Origin: a virus
Length of the DNA: 64,000 nucleotides
Strand: one strand, 5' to 3'
Virus record (IMG/VR): IMGVR_UViG_3300035670_000113
Coordinates: 23,183-87,182 of that record
This document shows positions 22,622 to 28,491 of this stretch, piece after piece. The translations under genes were made by a program, and so were the position numbers. Numbering within the stretch: position 1 is the stretch's first letter; each line of letters opens with the position of its first letter. Below the pieces are notes generated by a model. It did no database searches and was not told the origin of the DNA. It worked only from the letters and a program-made list of their open reading frames with translations.

Positions 22622-22789
22622 ATGAACACTCATCCAACAGAAGGAGGTTTATTGAGATATCCTGAAACAGGTGGTTTTTACGAAGAGATTCCGTGTACTT
22701 GCAAGGAGGATTGTAACGATCCTTGTAGGGGAGAATGTGGTTGTAGAGCATGTGTTAATGCTTATATAGATGTCCTGGAGTATGATTAA
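22622..22789 (+). CDS. Cysteine-rich microprotein, 55 aa
   Basis: The ATG at 22622 follows AAAGGAAATCT. Seven cysteines lie close together (CTCKEDCNDPCRGECGCRAC), enough for one or two metal sites or disulfides. The acidic C-terminus (YIDVLEYD) follows. No known family. Confidence 0.6.
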   Translation: MNTHPTEGGLLRYPETGGFYEEIPCTCKEDCNDPCRGECGCRACVNAYIDVLEYD

Positions 22790-22866
22790 AGGCAATGTAC
22801 AAGACTACGAACAGCAAACTAAAAAAATTTTCCAGTCAATGAAAAAAAATAAAAGTAGTCTGTTTT

Positions 22867-22952
22867 GGGTAGAAGGCGAATATGGTTTGTCGCACCTGAC
22901 TGTAAATCAGACGAGGCTCGGCCTCATGCAAGTTCGACTCTTGCTCTGCCCA
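22867..22952 (+). tRNA. tRNA-Tyr(GTA)
   Basis: Class II tRNA; anticodon loop CTGTAAA gives GTA; long variable arm; acceptor GGGTAGA/TCTGCCC. The ~75 nt before it are A-rich and hold no convincing gene. Confidence 0.9.
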
Positions 22953-23017
22953 CATGTATTATTAATATTAATATATATTCAGGAGATGTGTCTTATGTAC
23001 CAATATCAGGACACTCT

Positions 23018-23092
23018 GCAACCTTGATGGGAATTGGCATACCTGGGTCCCTCAAAAGCTCCCGTTTACTGGTTCGAATCCAGTAGGTTGCA
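23018..23092 (+). tRNA. Irregular tRNA-like gene, possible anticodon CAA
   Basis: Acceptor GCAACCT/AGGTTGC and T-arm ACTGG/CCAGT with TTCGAAT are perfect. The loop CTCAAAA would give CAA (Leu), but its stem has T-T and C-C mismatches, the D-arm pairs poorly, and the leucine-type long variable arm is absent. Probably a decaying or non-translating tRNA mimic. Confidence 0.5.
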
Positions 23093-23113
23093 CTTATTGG
23101 CACTGCAATAAAA

Positions 23114-23187
23114 GCTCCCTTAGCTCAATTGGACAGAGCACTTCGGTCCTAACGAAGAGGTCACAGGTTCAAATCCTGTAGAGAGCA
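23114..23187 (+). tRNA. tRNA-Arg(CCT)
   Basis: Anticodon loop GTCCTAA gives CCT for AGG. CCA is encoded right after the discriminator, apparently uniquely in this array. One acceptor mismatch (C-A). Confidence 0.88.
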
Positions 23188-23204
23188 CCAAGAAAGGAGA
23201 TGCT

Positions 23205-23396
23205 ATGAAAATTTTTATGGTGATAATATACTTTCCATTGTTTGTAGTATTCTTTCCCTGGATTGTAGCATACAAACTTGCTATCAAAAATACACGTATT
23301 GATTATAATCTTAGTTATCCAATGACAATTATAGTCATAGGATATGTAGCTCAGATGGTTTATTTTGCAACGATTTTCTACGTGTTTTTGCATTAG
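23205..23396 (+). CDS. Small membrane protein, 63 aa
   Basis: AAGAAAGGAGATGCT precedes the ATG. Two hydrophobic segments (IYFPLFVVFFPWIVAY and TIIVIGYVAQMVYFATIFYVF) with a short polar link containing Lys/Arg. A membrane hairpin of unknown role. Confidence 0.6.
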   Translation: MKIFMVIIYFPLFVVFFPWIVAYKLAIKNTRIDYNLSYPMTIIVIGYVAQMVYFATIFYVFLH

Positions 23397-23402
23397 TAAA
23401 AT

Positions 23403-23488
23403 GCTCTTGTGGCGGAATTGGTAGACGCAACTGACTTAAAATCAGTCGGGAAATTAGTACCGTAAGGGTTCGAGTCCCTTCTTGAGCA
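23403..23488 (+). tRNA. tRNA-Leu(TAA)
   Basis: Class II tRNA; anticodon loop CTTAAAA gives TAA. The acceptor has two T-T mismatches, which may reduce its stability. Confidence 0.88.
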
Positions 23489-23502
23489 CAGAAATGATAA
23501 AT

Positions 23503-23576
23503 GGCCCATTGGTCGAGATGGATAAGGCACTTCTCTGTCACGGAAGAAACCAGGGGTTCGAGTCCCCTATGGGCCG
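23503..23576 (+). tRNA. tRNA-Asp(GTC)
   Basis: Acceptor GGCCCAT/ATGGGCC; anticodon loop CTGTCAC gives GTC; discriminator G as usual for Asp. Confidence 0.92.
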
Positions 23577-23613
23577 CCTTTAGTAAGTATTTATAAACAG
23601 TAAAAGGAGACTT

Positions 23614-23802
23614 ATGAAAACATTTTTAGTTCTATTAGGTATCTATATTACATTCGGATATGTATTTTCCATATCATATCTTTATGATGTATCAAGAACA
23701 TGGAACGCACATTTTGTAGGAAGAACAACACGAGAAGTTAAATTGATGGCCATTAAGAAAGCTATAATGATGGTTGTAATGTGGCCGGTTCTTTACAAAT
23801 AA
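23614..23802 (+). CDS. Small membrane or secreted protein, 62 aa
   Basis: A hydrophobic N-terminal segment (FLVLLGIYITFGYVFSISYL), a basic middle, and a second shorter hydrophobic stretch (AIMMVVMWPVL). AAAAGGAGACTT precedes the ATG. It ends 3 nt before tRNA-Trp. Confidence 0.6.
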   Translation: MKTFLVLLGIYITFGYVFSISYLYDVSRTWNAHFVGRTTREVKLMAIKKAIMMVVMWPVLYK

Positions 23803-23805
23803 GAT

Positions 23806-23876
23806 GGCTAGGTAAGCTAATGGTAAACTGCTGATCTCCAAAATCAGTTTTCAGGGTTCGAGTCCTTGTCTGGCCG
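23806..23876 (+). tRNA. tRNA-Trp(CCA)
   Basis: Anticodon loop CTCCAAA gives CCA; discriminator G. It reads UGG only, consistent with the standard code. Confidence 0.9.
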
Positions 23877-23895
23877 CTATTAGAAAGGAGCATAT

Positions 23896-24066
23896 ATGAA
23901 TCAGTATCCTAAGGATTTACGTGATAAGCAACAGAAAAAGTTTTTAGAGAAGGGGGAAGAAGCCAGAAAAGAGTACCTGTTTCATAAGAAGTATAAGGTG
24001 GCTGTAAAACTGTCTGCACTGATTATATTCATTATGTTTATTATCAGAATCGTTATAGAAAATTAA
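23896..24066 (+). CDS. Tail-anchored microprotein, 56 aa
   Basis: AAAGGAGCATAT precedes the ATG. A Lys/Glu-rich helical N-terminal half (DKQQKKFLEKGEEARKEY) and a C-terminal hydrophobic segment (ALIIFIMFIIRIVI). Likely anchored in the membrane by its C-terminus. Confidence 0.6.
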   Translation: MNQYPKDLRDKQQKKFLEKGEEARKEYLFHKKYKVAVKLSALIIFIMFIIRIVIEN

Positions 24067-24077
24067 AAATTTATTAA

Positions 24078-24149
24078 TCCCGTCTAGCTCAATGGCAGAG
24101 CAGGAAGCTGTTAACTTCAAGGTTTGAGGTTCAAGTCCTCAGATGGGAG
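24078..24149 (+). tRNA. tRNA-Asn(GTT)
   Basis: Acceptor TCCCGTC/GATGGGA; anticodon loop CTGTTAA gives GTT; discriminator G. Confidence 0.9.
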
Positions 24150-24153
24150 CTAA

Positions 24154-24227
24154 GGACTCGTAGTTCAGTTGGTTAGAATGTCTCTTTTACACAGAGAGGG
24201 TCGGGAGTTCGAGTCTCTCCGAGTCCA
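24154..24227 (+). tRNA. tRNA-Val(TAC)
   Basis: Acceptor GGACTCG/CGAGTCC; anticodon loop TTTACAC gives TAC. Lies 4 nt after tRNA-Asn. Confidence 0.92.
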
Positions 24228-24253
24228 CCTATATCAAAAAGAAAGGATTCTCT

Positions 24254-24352
24254 ATGAAAGAAATCTACAAAAATCTCGATAATATTATCATATCCACTCT
24301 TATATTCATCACAGGAGTAGGCACGTTTCTGATGTTTAGATATGTTATCTAG
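24254..24352 (+). CDS. Single-pass membrane microprotein, 32 aa
   Basis: GAAAGGATTCTCT precedes the ATG. A short charged start and one hydrophobic segment (IIISTLIFITGVGTFLMF). Ends 5 nt before tRNA-Gln(TTG). Confidence 0.5.
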   Translation: MKEIYKNLDNIIISTLIFITGVGTFLMFRYVI

Positions 24353-24357
24353 TATAG

Positions 24358-24428
24358 TCTCCTATCGTATAATGGAAGTATGCTTTGCTTTGAACAAAGA
24401 GGCCTCGGTTCAATTCCCTGTAGGAGAG
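24358..24428 (+). tRNA. tRNA-Gln(TTG)
   Basis: Acceptor TCTCCTA/TAGGAGA with U1-A72; anticodon loop CTTTGAA gives TTG. Confidence 0.9.
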
Positions 24429-24454
24429 CCTTTACACAATAGGAAGGAGTTATC

Positions 24455-24541
24455 ATGGCAATTCTAGTTTTGCTAGTTATTATTGTGGTACTTTTGTTTC
24501 TAGCCTACCTGTATTTATTCAAGAAATATTGGGACAAATGA
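24455..24541 (+). CDS. Single-pass membrane microprotein, 28 aa
   Basis: GGAAGGAGTTATC precedes the ATG. Almost entirely one hydrophobic helix with a short basic end (LFKKYWDK). Overlaps the next gene (ATGA), which supports its translation. Confidence 0.5.
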   Translation: MAILVLLVIIVVLLFLAYLYLFKKYWDK

Positions 24542-24726
24542 AAACCATTAAGTATATTGACCCACCAGAAGGATGGAAATATGGATTTCCAAAAAAACTT
24601 CCTGATAAGATTAAGAATAAAGACATTAACAATTGGTTAATATCTCAAGGATATCCTAAGGAACTAATAGAATCCTATGGTGACAGTTTTATAGTAAGTT
24701 ACTGGACATCGAATAAGCCTCCATAA
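24538..24726 (+). CDS. Hypothetical protein, 62 aa, 3' end overlapping tRNA-Lys
   Basis: The ATG at 24538 is coupled to the preceding stop. The protein is basic and Pro-rich at the start (YIDPPEGWKYGFPKKLPDKI), with a helical middle. Its last codons and stop lie inside the tRNA-Lys(TTT) gene (10-nt overlap), so a processed tRNA would cut the message. Unrecognised. Confidence 0.55.
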   Translation: MKTIKYIDPPEGWKYGFPKKLPDKIKNKDINNWLISQGYPKELIESYGDSFIVSYWTSNKPP

Positions 24727-24790
24727 CTCAACTGGCTAGAGTATCTGCCTTTTAAGCAGGAAGTTCAGAGTTCAAATCTCTGTGGAGGCA
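24717..24790 (+). tRNA. tRNA-Lys(TTT)
   Basis: Acceptor GCCTCCA/TGGAGGC; anticodon loop CTTTTAA gives TTT. Its first 10 nt also encode the end of the previous protein. Confidence 0.92.
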
Positions 24791-24794
24791 CTAT

Positions 24795-24867
<73 letters not shown>

Positions 24868-24925
24868 CAATTATTAGAATTTCATTAGAATTGTGAAAGT
24901 CATATGAAATTGCCCCACTTTACCC

Positions 24926-24954
24926 TTGACAAAATTGAAATTTGATGGTATAAT
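24926..24954 (+). promoter_or_regulatory. Promoter, TTTACCC-TTGACA-17-TATAAT
   Basis: Exact -35 (24926-24931) and -10 (24949-24954), TGG before the -10, TTTACCC abutting the -35. It would start transcription just before the AT repeat array. Confidence 0.85.
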
Positions 24955-24982
24955 AGGACATATAGGACGGCAGAAATAGGGC

Positions 24983-25030
24983 ATATATTAATTAATATAT
25001 TAATTAATATATTAATTAATATATTAATTA
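24983..25030. repeat. Four perfect 12-bp tandem repeats, AT only
   Basis: The unit ATATATTAATTA occurs four times without change (48 bp, 0% GC). It lies between a promoter and a perfect palindrome. Easily melted repeats of this type are found at replication origins; a role as origin or DNA-unwinding element is inference. Confidence 0.85.
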
Positions 25031-25032
25031 AT

Positions 25033-25063
25033 AAGCGGAATAATAAAATTTATTATTCCGCTT
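25033..25063. repeat. Perfect 31-bp palindrome
   Basis: Two exact 15-bp arms (starting AAGCGGAATAATAAA) around a single central base. It directly follows the AT repeats. A-rich sequence follows on the + strand, so in rightward transcription it is not a standard terminator; a protein site or cruciform is possible. Confidence 0.85.
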
Positions 25064-25113
25064 GATAAAAAAAAATAAAAAAAAAGAAGAAGAAAGTGAT
25101 TTTTATTTTACCC

Positions 25114-25142
25114 TTGACATATTTTAAAAATTGTGGTATAAT
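25114..25142 (+). promoter_or_regulatory. Promoter, TTTACCC-TTGACA-17-TATAAT
   Basis: Exact -35 (25114-25119) and -10 (25137-25142) with TGG before the -10 and TTTACCC abutting the -35. It drives the 80-aa gene at 25176 and then structured RNA C. Confidence 0.85.
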
Positions 25143-25175
25143 ATATACATAATAAAAAATGAAAGGAAGTAAAAA

Positions 25176-25418
25176 ATGATTCGTTCAAGTATTCACTCAA
25201 ACCAGTTTATTATTGCATCTGTCTATTACAGCGGTAAAACAGCTCATTTCTCTGTATCTGATAATCCTGTTATTCATGAGAGTTACTCAGAGGCTCTTAA
25301 GGAAGCTCAGCGTCTAGCATCTAAGTTTAATGGTAAAAAGTTTGTTGTACTTGCTATAGCCGCTATTGCTGAATTAGCTCCTGTAAGTACTCCGGTAATA
25401 ACCACTTATTCACTTTAG
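25176..25418 (+). CDS. Hypothetical protein, 80 aa, behind a strong promoter
   Basis: GAAAGGAAGTAAAAA precedes the ATG, about 27 nt after the promoter's expected start. The middle reads as beta strands and a helix (FIIASVYYSGKTAHFSV; YSEALKEAQRLASKF); the C-terminal 25 residues are Ala/Pro/Thr-rich. The layout hints at a small nucleic-acid-binding fold, unproven. Structured RNA C begins at the base after its stop codon, so the two share one transcript. Confidence 0.65.
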   Translation: MIRSSIHSNQFIIASVYYSGKTAHFSVSDNPVIHESYSEALKEAQRLASKFNGKKFVVLAIAAIAELAPVSTPVITTYSL

Positions 25419-25716
25419 TTTACAAACATTGGTGACTGAAAGAAATCTTGACTTCGGGAACAAGGTATTTCCATAAGAATCATACTACATGGAAAGTAGG
25501 GAAGATAGGAAAGGGTAAGGTGCTGGTAAAGATATTCTTAGGACAGTAGAATTCCTAAGATCACAGGCAATGTGTATCTCACGAAGTTACACAGTACATG
25601 TAAAACCATGTCATCACGATAAAAAGAAATTGCTACTCTTTTTGTGATGTGACCGAATACCTGGAACTTCTATCATAATCTTGCAGTTAGTGACGCAACT
25701 GCCCAATGTTTATAAA
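25419..25716 (+). ncRNA. Large structured RNA C, 298 nt, closed by a 14-bp end helix
   Basis: Bases 25419-25432 (TTTACAAACATTGG) pair with 25703-25716 (CCAATGTTTATAAA), 13 of 14 matched. Internal perfect hairpins include TCTTAGGA/TCCTAAGA, GCAGTT/AACTGC and TTTCCAT/ATGGAAA, plus a long ATCAC/GTGAT arm. It starts right after a stop codon and ends 1 nt before tRNA-Pro. GTGACGC occurs both here and in RNA A. Confidence 0.62.
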
Positions 25717-25717
25717 T

Positions 25718-25792
25718 CGAGGAGTAGCTCAGTCCGGCTAGAGCACTTGCTTTGGGAGCAAGGGGTCGCAGGTTCAAATCCTGTTTCCTCGA
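25718..25792 (+). tRNA. tRNA-Pro(TGG)
   Basis: Acceptor CGAGGAG/TTCCTCG; anticodon loop TTTGGGA gives TGG. Immediately follows structured RNA C. Confidence 0.92.
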
Positions 25793-25819
25793 CAGTACAT
25801 ATTTTCAAGGAGATATTAG

Positions 25820-25978
25820 ATGATTAATAAAAATCAAATTGTAACAATTATTCTATCAGTAATTTTACTGGGTGCTGGAATTGCTACTTTTGTAGTGACC
25901 AAGAATGATGCACTTTCAAATGAGCTTATGATTGGGTCTATGATATTTGTAGTGATTACCTTATTTCTAAAACAGTAG
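25820..25978 (+). CDS. Small membrane protein, 52 aa
   Basis: CAAGGAGATATTAG precedes the ATG. Two hydrophobic helices (IVTIILSVILLGAGIATFVV and LMIGSMIFVVITLFL) joined by a short polar loop. A membrane hairpin, unrecognised. Confidence 0.6.
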   Translation: MINKNQIVTIILSVILLGAGIATFVVTKNDALSNELMIGSMIFVVITLFLKQ

Positions 25979-25984
25979 ATTGAT

Positions 25985-26040
25985 TGATTGCTTACAGCAA
26001 ATACTACTCTTTGGCTTCATGTCAAGTATAGGGGCAATCA
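25985..26040 (+). ncRNA. Small end-paired RNA, 56 nt
   Basis: TGATTGC and GCAATCA pair at the ends, with an inner ATACT/AGTAT helix. Lies between a microprotein gene and a tRNA. No T-loop, so not a tRNA. Confidence 0.4.
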
Positions 26041-26052
26041 GTAAAATAACTT

Positions 26053-26124
26053 AGCGGGTGGTGGGCAAGGAGTCCAAAGAGCCTCATAAGCTCTTATAGC
26101 ACAATTCAATTTTGTGACCCGCTA
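26053..26124 (+). tRNA. tRNA-Met(CAT) or tRNA-Ile2
   Basis: Acceptor AGCGGGT/ACCCGCT; anticodon loop CTCATAA gives CAT. It lacks the C1xA72 mismatch and the three G-C pairs of initiators, so it is elongator Met or a lysidine-modified Ile. A separate hairpin (GGACTTC/GAAGTCC, 26128-26183) follows it. Confidence 0.82.
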
Positions 26125-26189
26125 CATGGACTTCATACAGCAACTAATAAATTTTTTCATTTGGAGAAAAAAAACCGAAGTCCGTATTT

Positions 26190-26302
26190 GCCGAGATAGC
26201 TCAATGGTAGAGCACTAAAAAATTTTAGTCAGTAGATTAGTATCAGCAATAACTATAACCTTTGCAGGGTAGTGGTTCTAGGTTCGACTCCTAGTCTCGG
26301 CA
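26190..26302 (+). tRNA. Interrupted tRNA: 41 extra nt in the anticodon stem
   Basis: Perfect acceptor GCCGAGA/TCTCGGC, D-arm GCTC/GAGC and T-arm CTAGG/CCTAG with TTCGACT. Between D- and T-arm are 63 nt instead of about 22. Removing 26218-26258 (ends uncertain by 1-2 nt) restores a perfect CTACC/GGTAG stem and loop TTTGCAG, anticodon TGC. Acceptor pair 3-70 is C-G, not the G-U of alanine. It is an intron-like insertion, a broken tRNA or a tRNA mimic. Confidence 0.6.
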
Positions 26303-26304
26303 CT

Positions 26305-26326
26305 AGTCACATAGGAATATGTGACT
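26305..26326 (+). repeat. Hairpin, 8-bp perfect stem
   Basis: AGTCACAT and ATGTGACT with a 6-nt loop directly after the interrupted tRNA. A second, 11-bp hairpin (GCATAGATTTT and complement, 26382-26415) follows before tRNA-Gly. The space 26303-26431 holds no gene. Confidence 0.6.
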
Positions 26327-26431
26327 CCCACAAGCCCATTGGCGGTGCAAACCAATTAAAAAACACTTCAGAGTTTTTACCGCATAGATTTTCTCAAGGA
26401 CAAAAAAATCTATGCACACTTATATAGATTT

Positions 26432-26502
26432 GAGGCTATGGTCTATGGGTTGGGCCTCTGCCTTCCAAGCAGATGAACTGAGTTCGAGTCTCAGTAGCCT
26501 CT
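26432..26502 (+). tRNA. tRNA-Gly(TCC)
   Basis: Acceptor GAGGCTA/TAGCCTC; anticodon loop CTTCCAA gives TCC; discriminator T. Confidence 0.9.
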
Positions 26503-26509
26503 TAAGTTA

Positions 26510-26587
26510 GATTCCTAACAGCAAACACAGGAAAAAAAATTCATTTTGAGAATTATATGTGGTTCAAATCCACAAAGAAAGGAATCA
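26510..26587 (+). ncRNA. tRNA-like element just upstream of the Ro60-like gene
   Basis: GATTCCT (26510-26516) pairs with AGGAATC (26580-26586); AATTC/GAATT forms an anticodon-like arm with loop ATTTTGA; TGTGG/CCACA with TTCAAAT is a perfect T-arm. A D-arm is not clear and 4 extra nt follow the T-arm. The acceptor 3' strand contains the ribosome site of the next gene, so folding could hide it. Confidence 0.5.
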
Positions 26588-26593
26588 GGAATT

Positions 26594-28015
26594 ATGAACA
26601 ACCTATTTAAGGCACTTACTACAAAAGATACTTACACAGAAAATGGTATGCTAGCACACTCAACAACATCTAATCCACTATTGGACATGTTCTTCAAGAT
26701 TGGAGCTACAAGACATCTAAGTGAAGTTGATATTGTAGATATCTTCTCAAAAGCATTTGCATATAATCCGACACTGGCTGTAAGATGCATGTTTTACAAT
26801 CGTGATATTAGGGGAGGCCAGGGAGAAAGACGTTCATTCAGAGTCATGCTTGCATGGCTAACACAAAATTATCCTGAAACTGCTATAAACATCATTAAGT
26901 ACGTTCCAGAATATGGTAGATGGGATGACCTTTTTTCTACTGTTGGTAATTCAAGAGTTTGGAAGGTAGCAACAGATTTTATTTTATTTAGTCTGAAGGC
27001 AGGAGATGCACTTTGTGCAAAGTGGATGCCTAGAGATAATAAGAAGTACAGAGAAATTGCAAATTATCTGGTAGAGACTTGGGGTATAACTCCAAAGCAG
27101 TATAGAAAGCTTATTGCTGGAAATACTAATGTAGTTGAGAGCCTGATGTGCAATGGATTGTGGAACAAGATTAATTATAACAGTGTTCCATCAAAGGCTT
27201 CTAATATCTACAGGAACTCTTTCAAGAGACACGATACAGAAAGATATAACGAATGGATTGATTCTTTGAGCAAGAAAGATACTACTTCAAAAATCAATGC
27301 CGGAGCTATTTTTCCACATGATATTGTGAAGCCTTATTATGATGGAAAACCATTAGATAGAACTTTGGAAGAGCAGTGGAAGGCTTTACCAGACTACGTT
27401 TCTGAGGGTGTTTCTTTTCTTCCAATTTGTGATGTATCAGGCTCAATGAGCAGTTACGCAGTACTTGATAAGGCCATCACACTTTCTATTTATCTTGCAG
27501 AAAGAAATAAGTCCATCTTTAAAAATGGGTTTATGACATTCTCTGGAGATGCACACTTTGTACAAATTCATTCAAAATCATTGTATGCTAAGGTACAAGA
27601 GGTGCGTAATACTAGAATTACTAGTATGTGGGAAAGCAATACAGATTTGACCAATCTTTTTAAAGTCCTTCTAGGACACGCTAGAGACGCTGAAGTGTCT
27701 CCAAGTGATATGCCTGACACACTGTTGATTCTGTCAGATATGCAATTTGACCCTTCATGGTATAACAGGAATCAAAGTGCTATGGAAATGATTAAAGAAA
27801 GTTACGAGAGATTTGGTTATAAGTTCCCTAACATAGTTTTCTGGAACCTAAGATCCTCTGATAATGTTCCTGTGAAGGCAGATACTAAGGGTACTATACT
27901 AGTGTCTGGCTATAGTCCTAGCATTATGAAAAATGTTCTTTCAAATGAGTACACTCCCGTAAACATGATGCTACGTGTATTGAATTCAGATAGGTATAGT
28001 AAGATAACTTTATGA
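26594..28015 (+). CDS. Ro60-like TROVE/DUF2828-type vWA protein
   Basis: A 473-aa protein. The N-terminal two thirds are helical HEAT-like, with NPLLDMFFKIGATRHLSEVDI, RDIRGGQGERRSFRVML and VPEYGRWDDLF, a pattern of the TROVE/DUF2828 superfamily. The C-terminal third is a von Willebrand A domain with the metal site DVSGSMSS, a Thr in SNTDLTNLF and an Asp in ILSDMQF. Ro60 proteins are rings that bind misfolded RNAs and Y RNAs, and in bacteria work with exonucleases in RNA decay. Here it follows tRNAs and tRNA-like RNAs. The ATG at 26594 has AGGAATCAGGA upstream. Confidence 0.8.
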   Translation: MNNLFKALTTKDTYTENGMLAHSTTSNPLLDMFFKIGATRHLSEVDIVDIFSKAFAYNPTLAVRCMFYNRDIRGGQGERRSFRVMLAWLTQNYPETAINIIKYVPEYGRWDDLFSTVGNSRVWKVATDFILFSLKAGDALCAKWMPRDNKKYREIANYLVETWGITPKQYRKLIAGNTNVVESLMCNGLWNKINYNSVPSKASNIYRNSFKRHDTERYNEWIDSLSKKDTTSKINAGAIFPHDIVKPYYDGKPLDRTLEEQWKALPDYVSEGVSFLPICDVSGSMSSYAVLDKAITLSIYLAERNKSIFKNGFMTFSGDAHFVQIHSKSLYAKVQEVRNTRITSMWESNTDLTNLFKVLLGHARDAEVSPSDMPDTLLILSDMQFDPSWYNRNQSAMEMIKESYERFGYKFPNIVFWNLRSSDNVPVKADTKGTILVSGYSPSIMKNVLSNEYTPVNMMLRVLNSDRYSKITL

Positions 28016-28377
28016 ATAACAACATAGAATCAATTGAAGTTAATATTGATAATGAACTGAGCCTGTATCTAGTATACAGGCTTGGTTCTGCCTTATGCGG
28101 GATATGCAAGGTAACACACCTTGAAACAGACATTCTTTTTATAGACACCCTTTATGTAGTTCCGTTCTTTAGGGGTAAGGGTATTGGAAAACATCTTGTA
28201 CAAGCAGTGGTAGATATAGCGAAAGAAAACAATCTACACGGAGTATCTTTGGGGGTAGATGATTGTTTTTCAGGATTAGGTGCTTTCTACGAAAAGATAG
28301 GATTTAAAAGGGTTTATCAATACCCTAGTGATAATATGCATGCATGCATTTATTCAATTGTACTTGACAAAAACTAA
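28012..28377 (+). CDS. GNAT-family N-acetyltransferase
   Basis: A 121-aa GNAT protein. LYVVPFFRGKGIGKHLVQAV is the acetyl-CoA pyrophosphate loop (RxxGxG/A type), and FYEKIGFKRVYQYP is the C-terminal signature. It overlaps the Ro60-like gene (ATGA), so the two are co-translated. The substrate is unknown; some phage and toxin-type GNATs acetylate aminoacyl-tRNA, so its place beside tRNA genes is worth noting, but this is only a possibility. Confidence 0.8.
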   Translation: MNNNIESIEVNIDNELSLYLVYRLGSALCGICKVTHLETDILFIDTLYVVPFFRGKGIGKHLVQAVVDIAKENNLHGVSLGVDDCFSGLGAFYEKIGFKRVYQYPSDNMHACIYSIVLDKN

Positions 28378-28392
28378 ATAGTATGGTATAAT
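28364..28392 (+). promoter_or_regulatory. Promoter, TTGACA-17-TATAAT, touching a tRNA
   Basis: Exact -35 (28364-28369) and -10 (28387-28392), TGG before the -10. The -10 ends at the base before tRNA-Leu(TAG), so transcription would start inside the tRNA. It probably serves the polymerase operon; an intact tRNA would come from upstream transcripts. Confidence 0.75.
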
Positions 28393-28474
28393 GGGGACGT
28401 GGTGGAATTTGGCAGACACGCATGCCTTAGGAGCATGTGACTAGTTCGTGAGGGTTCAACTCCCTCCGTCCCCA
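28393..28474 (+). tRNA. tRNA-Leu(TAG)
   Basis: Class II tRNA; acceptor GGGGACG/CGTCCCC; anticodon loop CTTAGGA gives TAG for CUA codons. Confidence 0.92.
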
Positions 28475-28491
28475 CTACAGAAAGGATTTTT

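Noticed and set aside
22770-23027. An 85-aa reading frame across tRNA-Tyr
   Set aside because: It runs through an intact tRNA, has no ribosome site of its own, and its last part only reflects tRNA and AT-rich sequence.
24983-25030. CRISPR array
   Set aside because: The repeats are contiguous 12-mers with no spacers, so they are a simple tandem repeat.
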